Source of the DNA: Paramyrothecium sp. XJ0827
Lineage: Eukaryota > Ascomycota > Sordariomycetes > Hypocreales > Stachybotryaceae
Assembly (NCBI GenBank): GCA_020881915.1
Contig: JAJFPB010000002.1
Location: 248,001 to 312,000 of the forward strand
Length of the DNA stretch: 64,000 bases
Direction of reading: 5' to 3'
Program-made: the position numbers and the translations under genes
Notes under the pieces: generated by a model
Database searches by the model: none
What the model was told of the DNA's origin: nothing
What the model saw: only the letters and a program-made list of their open reading frames with translations
Part shown: positions 55,564 to 64,000 of the stretch, in pieces
Numbering within the stretch: the stretch's first letter is position 1
Layout of the letters: each line of letters begins with the position of its first letter

Positions 55564-56655
55564 TTCACTTTTCGTTTCAATTGGTCTTGGTGCTACAGAT
55601 ATGTTAGTGTATAAACATCCTATAATATGTCCTCATAGTGCCTTTCAGTAGGATGGCATCCGTTGTCTACGGACAGACTCAGACCGACGGCACATGCCTA
55701 CCCTATATTTCGCAGTTCAATCGCGAGGTTCGGCCAAGGGGAAAATAACACCGCCAAATAGGTTAGCAGTCAACAATACATGTTGAGCCGGTGTATGGGT
55801 TCAAACACATATAACTCATTCTGCTTTAATCTGCATGCTACATTCTACGCTTGGTTGTGATAAAATATTAACATTCTTGTGGAATAACGCGGCCAAGATA
55901 CCGCTGACAGTCACACCTAAGTTAATTGGGCTGAAGTAATCTAAGCTCAGGTGGCGTTTTTTTCGACCGTAATACGAGGGCACCTAGTATGTTAAAATGA
56001 TTAAATCCAGTGATCTAACCCCCCCCCCCCCCGATCAACGCTCCCAAGTCCGGGATATACCAAATAACCCAGATGACTTGATAGCGCAGCAAGATGTGAA
56101 TCTATCAATGGGATATCTTGTTCAAGCTCCAATCCATCCCCGAGCCAGATGAGGGGCATCGTTACCCGCAAAACCAGGATGCATTCCGGGCAAGTTGCAG
56201 TCGATTATAGCGAGTTACAGTCAGTTTCGCATGGTCTCGTGCCGGGTCCTGAGTCGGGGAACTGGTTGCCGGAATTCGGAGCCGATAAGACCGGACGATG
56301 GCCGCGTGTGTGTGCGGGATTCGGCTAGCAAATCTGGGTCCGAGAGCTCGTCCTCGGCCGAGATCGGGCGCCTGATCTCCGTATCGACACTCTTGATGAT
56401 GATGAGGGTCTCAGCTTCTCATATCAACAGCTATCTAGAGCAACTCTGCCGCCAAGCATTCATAGCTAGTTATCTGGAAACCGAGCCGGGCTTAAGACAT
56501 CGTCGCAAAACGGAGAGCCGGCTTGAACAGTTGCCAATTTATTGATAACTAAACCATCGCGACAACATCACGCTCTCTTGTTGAAAGACTCTCACAACCA
56601 CAATCGACTGAGACGACGGATCCCTCTCGGACAATGGGCCAACCCCATCGAGAAG
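55564..56655. other. Divergent intergenic
   Basis: Contains a 14-C run near 56020-56033. A forward frame at 56195-56545 has no motif and is not called. Confidence 0.5.
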
Positions 56656-58439
<1,784 letters not shown>

Positions 58440-60762
58440 GGTTGTAGATGAAGGGGGAGGAGGGGGTTGATAACACGAACAAAAGTAAGACCAATCGATT
58501 GACTCCGCTAGGTGTAAGTCTGGTGCGAGTGAAGGGTCGGCTTGACAAAGATCAGCCGGGCGAAGCAGTGGAATCAGCCTGGCACACACGGGCTCGTCGG
58601 TTCGGCGAACTCTCATGTCCATACTGTCTGCTTGGGTTCCTATCTTCTGACCCCCTTAGGGAAACATACAGGTGAATCATTAGAAGCAAGCTACCAAAAA
58701 TTGGTGTCTTGTAAAGGGAAATAGACAAACAAAATGATTGATTCTAAAGACACAGTGGCAACAAATCATCTAGACATGCCAAGACGCTCTGAAAAGCCCA
58801 AATTGACGAGGCAGAGTACATTCTTCAACGATTAACTGCCCCCACAAGGTGGTTTGGAATTTCAGACTATGTAAATAACCCCAAGGGTTTGCGTCCAGTT
58901 CTGGGTTGTGAATGGACTTCAGGCATACCGTCAATTCTACTCCAGCTGCTTGTTACATCTGGTAGTCAACAAGCTGTTTGGAAAGGAAAGAGAGATCCTG
59001 TGAAGAAGCAGCTCTGATTGTGTTCATTGTGGTTTTATGATATGCTATCTGTCTCAGCTAAACCGTGGCAGAATAGGGGTAATAAAATAGTGACCATAAT
59101 TCGTATGAATCATTTGGATAGGTGTCAGGCTTTTGTTTCTGTTCTTACATTTGTTAAATACTCCTGCGTCCCGGTCAAGTTTATATTCTTTTATAAAATT
59201 GCGGCCTAGTTGTAATAGCATTGGAATCATTCAATTTCAACCCGATTAGAAGCCGCGCTTGATATGAGGCATGCCTCTTTCAGGCGAAAAATGTGCTAGT
59301 CATCTTGCGGATCAAGAACCGCCTCGAGCATGGCAGAATCCAGGTAGTTGGTAAAAGGAAACAACATGAGGCATGATCACCGATCCAGAGCAGTTAACAG
59401 ACCGACAGGCAAGCCGGGAGTGGGGCTAGGAACCAAATAAGACCTTCATAAACAGGTTGCGCGACGCTCTTGAGCCTCTACAGAGGTCAGTTTGTTTTGG
59501 GTTGATCACCTGGGCTGATCACCTGGGCTAAATGTGCAACAGCTGTGGCACGTCCACTGCGACGATGGGAGGGTCTAGCGTAGATAAAATGCAGGAATTC
59601 GCTGTTGAAACAACAAAAAATTGCTTGAATAAATTACTGTCTGTCACTTTTGTCAAGATTGGCGCCTCCAACATCTTTGTCATCTACCTAATCACTACCT
59701 CAAGCGCGCAGCCATTCGTTTACGTGCATTGGCTGGGAGCTTCAGCACGGAAGCTCTTGATCAATGGCCCCAGTGGAGCTTATCATGCACTGTCGATGGA
59801 TAACCTTTAAGCTTCTTTCTAACGGGGTCCTTAGGAAGGCAGTAAAAGTGCAAGGATATTCGGCTACATAGGAGGACTCCAGCCACATTCCCTTGGTCCC
59901 ACCGTCAGCCGACGTGCTTAGCCGACGTGCATCATAATCCAGGTCTGCTCCGAATTGTTCCATCAATTACCAGCGAGATCATGGATTGATCTACAACACT
60001 GCGCTTATGCTTGTCCGGACAAGGCAACTCGATCGCGACACAACACACGTGGTTAGTCACAGAGTGCGTAAAGGACCGGGTGGATTCTGCAATAAGGTTA
60101 GGATTCCCCATGGGGCCCTTGTGTACGCGGGGTTGCTAAGTGTGCATGTTCTGTTTAGGCTAAAAGCATCCTTCTGCTTGGGACATTCAGTACGGAGGCC
60201 GGGATATGGATTCCGGTGAGCTTGGCATGTTCCTAGTGATTTGATCCCACACACTCCATGGTCTACACGCATTGCCACCAGACCGCATCATTAGCTTGCC
60301 AGACTGGCATCTGAGCACCGGCCACTAAAAGGTTTTTCGAGTATCCAGTCTCATCATTTCACTGATAGACTTGTAATTGTGCCTGGCTAGATGCTCTAAA
60401 TGGTTTGGTCCACTGGAAAGTCGACAAGTGAGATACCATGTTGTCAGAATCCTAAGCAAATTAAAGGAAAGCTCCTGCAGAATGCCTTTCTGAGTCAATG
60501 GTCCATTGTTTTTGCTTGTTAAGAAGGCAGGCTTCAGTAATCACTTGTTCGAAAAAGATTATTCACTCCAAGATGGAATTGAGTTACGAGAAACATTCAT
60601 TTGCAAATCTACTCCACATTGAGTCGCTATTTTCATTAAAGTAGCAATGTATAAGAATTCAAAGACTTGATGGTTCGGTCTTAACACGTTCCCTAAATAG
60701 CCTGTTCTTGAGTTGTAGGTCCATCTAGGAAACACGGCTTGAAAGATCAGCTGATGGCTGGA
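58440..60762. other. 2.3-kb intergenic, no gene supported
   Basis: Short frames without motifs. A 13-bp direct repeat (GATCACCTGGGCT, twice) sits at 59504-59529. Confidence 0.55.
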
Positions 60763-62494
60763 TCAGACCTTCTTGTCATTGTCCGTTCTGGGGTTTGGTG
60801 TAACGGGTTCCAGTGCGATCTCATCAGCGGTAGTCCTCGTCATATCAGCATCATGGATCATGGCAGCACCCTTCTCGATGTGGTTGACACCTCCAAACAA
60901 CGTGTCCATTTCTTCCAGAGCAACCTGCTTCGTTTCGGGCAGGAGGAAGAAGACAATGACAGCCAGGAAGACATTGCAGGTCATGAAAAAGAAGAATGTT
61001 TTCCTAAGAATGATTAGCGTGGTACAGTCATGTGAGTATCGTGAACTTACAAGCCCTCATTCTCGTAGAAAATAGGGAAGAATTGTTGGAAGATGGTGTT
61101 GGCAACACCTTGCATCTGCACACTCATTCCCACAGCTGGCCCTCTGACATTCAATGGGAAGATCTCACTAGTGTAGATCCAAGTCGTGGCACCCCAGGTT
61201 GGTTTGTAGAAGAAAGCGAAAAGGAATGCCATGAATGTGATGGCGATACCAACTGGACGACTCTTCTCATCGGTACCAGGTGTTGTCAATCCTATGATGG
61301 GAATGATCATGCTGCAAAGACACATGCCACATGCACCGACGATGAACAAGAATCTTCTTCCGTAGCGGTCAACTGTCCAGGTGGCATTCAAGGTGAATAT
61401 GATACCGAAAGTAGCATTCAAGGCGTTAATAAGGTTGATGGTGTCAACGCTCTTGTACACTTTCTTGTAAATCGTGGATGAGTAACTGTTGAGCGTTCCT
61501 TGGCCACTGAGCTGTTGACCAACGTTGATGAAAAACGCAATGTAGAGACGCTTGCGGATACTGGCGTCCCTGAACAGGGCCAGGTAGGCCCTCAAGCCCT
61601 CAGATTGAGCCTCCTTTTCGTATTCAATGGCCTCACGAATGGTTAAGAGTTCATCCTCGACCTTTTGGGGATCAGATCGGACCCTGGTCAAAGCCTTGCG
61701 GGCGCCTTCAACGTCCTTCTTGCGGCTGATAAGCCATCGTGGTGACTCTGGAATGAAAGGAAGTTGCGCAACGATGATGCAGGGCATCATCAGCTGGAAA
61801 ATGACCACCATTTTCCAGTCCCAGCTTCCCAGGTTAGCCCGGTTTCTGGCAGCTGCAAAGTTCACCCAGTACGCGATGAAGGAGCCGACGGAGTAGAACA
61901 TCTGCCAGAAGCTCATGACCATACCACGCACTTGAGGTTCGGTGATCTCGCCGATGTAGATGGGACCCGAAGCTGCGGACGTGTCAGAAGCGGTGGATGA
62001 GGCTATCTCGTAGTGAACTCACTGATTGCAACAGCTTGACCGGCACCAACAAGGATGCGCCCAAACATGAACACCCCGATCGAATGTCTGGGAGTAAAAG
62101 TCTGAACAAAGGTTCCCACAATCGTGATAATGCAGCCGATGGCCATGCCCCAGCGCCGGCCCAGAAAATCGGCCTTCCAGTGTCAGAATTCGCCAGATCA
62201 AGCCGAGGAAGGAATGCACCACTTACAATAGGACCAGAGGCGAACCATCCCGTGACGATGCCACCGACTGTGTACGTTGTGTTGAGGAGACCAATCATGT
62301 GACTGTTTGGCTTATTGAAGTGGTCTACCCAGTTGGGAGACACTTGGACCGAGTTGAAGACTGAAGCATCGTATCCCATAAGGATCATGCATCCAGCAGC
62401 CACGAGGGCCACATACCTATCAACGTTCAGTGCCAGAGTTCAGCTGGGGTTCCCGCAAGGCTTACCAATTATAGACCTTCTCCCTGCTGGGCAT
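60763..62494 (-). CDS. MFS sugar transporter
   Basis: Proton-coupled or facilitative sugar uptake at the plasma membrane. Five exons (62494-62466, 62416-62227, 62173-62023, 61972-61051, 61003-60763) join to 510 residues and 12 helices. Start MPSREKVYNWYVALVAAG is split after 9 codons. Sugar-porter signatures in order: GYDASVFNSVQ, DFLGRRWGM, FGRILVGAG, PESPRWLISRKK, GQQLSGQGTLNSYSS (helix 7), VDRYGRR, and PETKQVALEEMD after helix 12. The cytosolic tail is short and ends in NDKKV. The sequence is nearest the lactose-permease/hexose-transporter branch of fungal sugar porters; substrate cannot be fixed. Confidence 0.93.
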
Positions 62495-64000
62495 TGCGGC
62501 GACTGCACTTAAGCTTTCTTAGGATGACTGAACCTGACTTCTTTGGAACCAGTCGAATATGGGCAAAGAACATTTCTCATCAAATATAAGAAGCTGAGTA
62601 GTTGGTTATCCTTGTTGCACCTTCCGTCGCTTTACGTTGTGATTGGCGGTATTAGCATGATCGGTCTCGTGTCTTTCCCGGTCCAATGATCACTGCCTTG
62701 GTATGCCAAGGCTAGGTCTTCGATGAATCAGAAGCCTCAGGTTAAATGCGATGATCCAATTTGGGAACAATTCACACCTCACATGGGCCGACGGCTAATT
62801 TGATGCATGGCACATCGTAGCCTCGGGTTATTTCCCATGCGGGGTTCTCACGGATTGTCCCGAGCTTGTTGGGCCCCTCGTCAGAAACAAGCCAGAGTAT
62901 CCCGGCCACCTGCTTCAGAGGCCTGGATCAGCCTCTGCTGCAGGGATGGTTGGAGTCGATAGGTTCCCCTCATTGACAATCACCGTCGGTGAGGGGTACG
63001 CTTTGGGGGGTCGAATATCCCGGCCTCTCTAATCTTGCTGATGACAAGGGCTCACAGTATTGATATGCAACCCAGCCAAGAGAATGTCACGCGAAGGAGA
63101 CGCATCCCAGCATATGATGATGCAAATTTTCAGTATCCGTAAGAGGCAGGGATGAACTGGCAGCTCATGGACGTGATAAGGCCAAGTCGCAGCTCGCCAT
63201 AAGTGGCGTATACTTGAGCTTTCCAATGATGAAGTCTGCGCTGTATTGTTTCGAACATAAAATTTATGCGGTGGTCGACGTTGTCTTTTTCACCCAGGTC
63301 CACATCACTGAGCCCAACGTCCAGTCGGCTTTTGTCTCCCTTTGCAAACGCCGATTCCTTGCCTGGTTGGGCACTTGGCCGGACCCCTGCTCAAGCCCGT
63401 AGATTAGAAAGGAGTGTATCGTGGAGAATGAACTACAGGATATGAGAAATTCTTGCAATCTGTTCCCCCCAATACTTCTCGGTCATTGATTTTGCACCGT
63501 CAGTGAGAGCTCTCAGCAGACGAACCGCAAGCTACGCTGCAGTGGATAAGTCATCTTAGGCATTCGTTCTTGTGCAGACTTGAGGACGCGATTCATTCGA
63601 AGCCGTGCGCAGGTGTACAAGACTCCCGCCACAGCTCGTTCACACCTCACATAAACATTGCATATTACAAGAGGGAGTGGACGAGTGTATAGTTTTGTGT
63701 GTTTGAGACAATAGCGCAACTTATAGTCTGGTCAAAAGTACGCCTAAAGGATCTCGTCGAGGCAAGGCCTCAACAATTCATGGTCCCATATGCCATTTGC
63801 TTAAGGTACAGATCAATGCTGAAGAGCTTCTGTAGGCTCATATGGGTATGGCAAGGACCGTTATGAAATCCAAGTGTTGCCTGAGTTCCAGTAATGATAA
63901 AATATAAGATGTGCAAGCAGATAAGCACATTTGCTCCTCCCATTAGCAAGGTGAATAGGGTGGTATATTGGACATCGTGCGTGGCATTTGGTCTTTGTAT
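62495..64000. other. Intergenic to window edge
   Basis: 1.5 kb of transporter upstream region and beyond. No gene, RNA or repeat recognised. Confidence 0.55.

Overview
The window is nuclear DNA of a filamentous ascomycete (Pezizomycotina, probably a Sordariomycete). Genes sit on both strands with no operons. They carry short introns (about 43-150 bp) with GTAAGT-like donors, CTAAC-like branch points and CAG/TAG acceptors, and several have TATA boxes 85-145 bp upstream of the ATG. The gene set is typical of an accessory region of a plant- or soil-associated mould: cytochrome P450, tyrosinase, short-chain dehydrogenases, pectate lyase, MFS sugar transporter, small secreted proteins, a HET relic and a DNA transposon. 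I reconstructed exon joins by hand from splice signals and reading phase. Coordinates of spliced genes span first to last codon.

Layout. 0-4.2 kb: the 3' end of a Gly/Glu-repeat protein, an SDR and a possible small secreted protein. 5.1-10.4 kb: an intronless S9 serine peptidase (glutamyl-endopeptidase-like) and a four-exon homologue of the ethylene-forming enzyme. 11.5-20.7 kb: two small cysteine-containing proteins, a six-exon P450, a membrane-anchored secreted-domain protein and a second SDR. 22.3-29.8 kb: the most unusual part. Two large divergently transcribed genes share a 400-bp promoter: a C2H2 zinc-finger protein fused to a degenerate Rheb-type GTPase that keeps a CAAX box, and a patatin phospholipase fused to a DUF7580-like region. 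A decayed HET-domain gene follows. 30-42.5 kb: a tyrosinase, a small double zinc-finger gene, a frame-broken terpene-synthase-like gene, and an aldo-keto reductase split by a 3.36-kb hAT transposon with perfect terminal repeats and 8-bp target duplications. 43-48.9 kb: a lysine methyltransferase-like gene, a transporter relic, a glycine-rich protein and an aquaporin-family channel. 50.5-62.5 kb: a GC-rich stretch with pectate lyase, GT8 glycosyltransferase, an AAC(3)-like acetyltransferase, a frame-broken carboxylesterase and a sugar transporter.

How the genes may work together. There is no convincing biosynthetic cluster. The patatin/DUF7580 gene, the zinc-finger/pseudo-Rheb gene and the HET relic belong to families linked to fungal non-self recognition and regulated cell death. 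Their clustering and the shared divergent promoter make that block the best candidate for an undescribed module. Several reading-frame breaks fall exactly in A-runs, so some apparent pseudogenes may be consensus errors rather than real decay.
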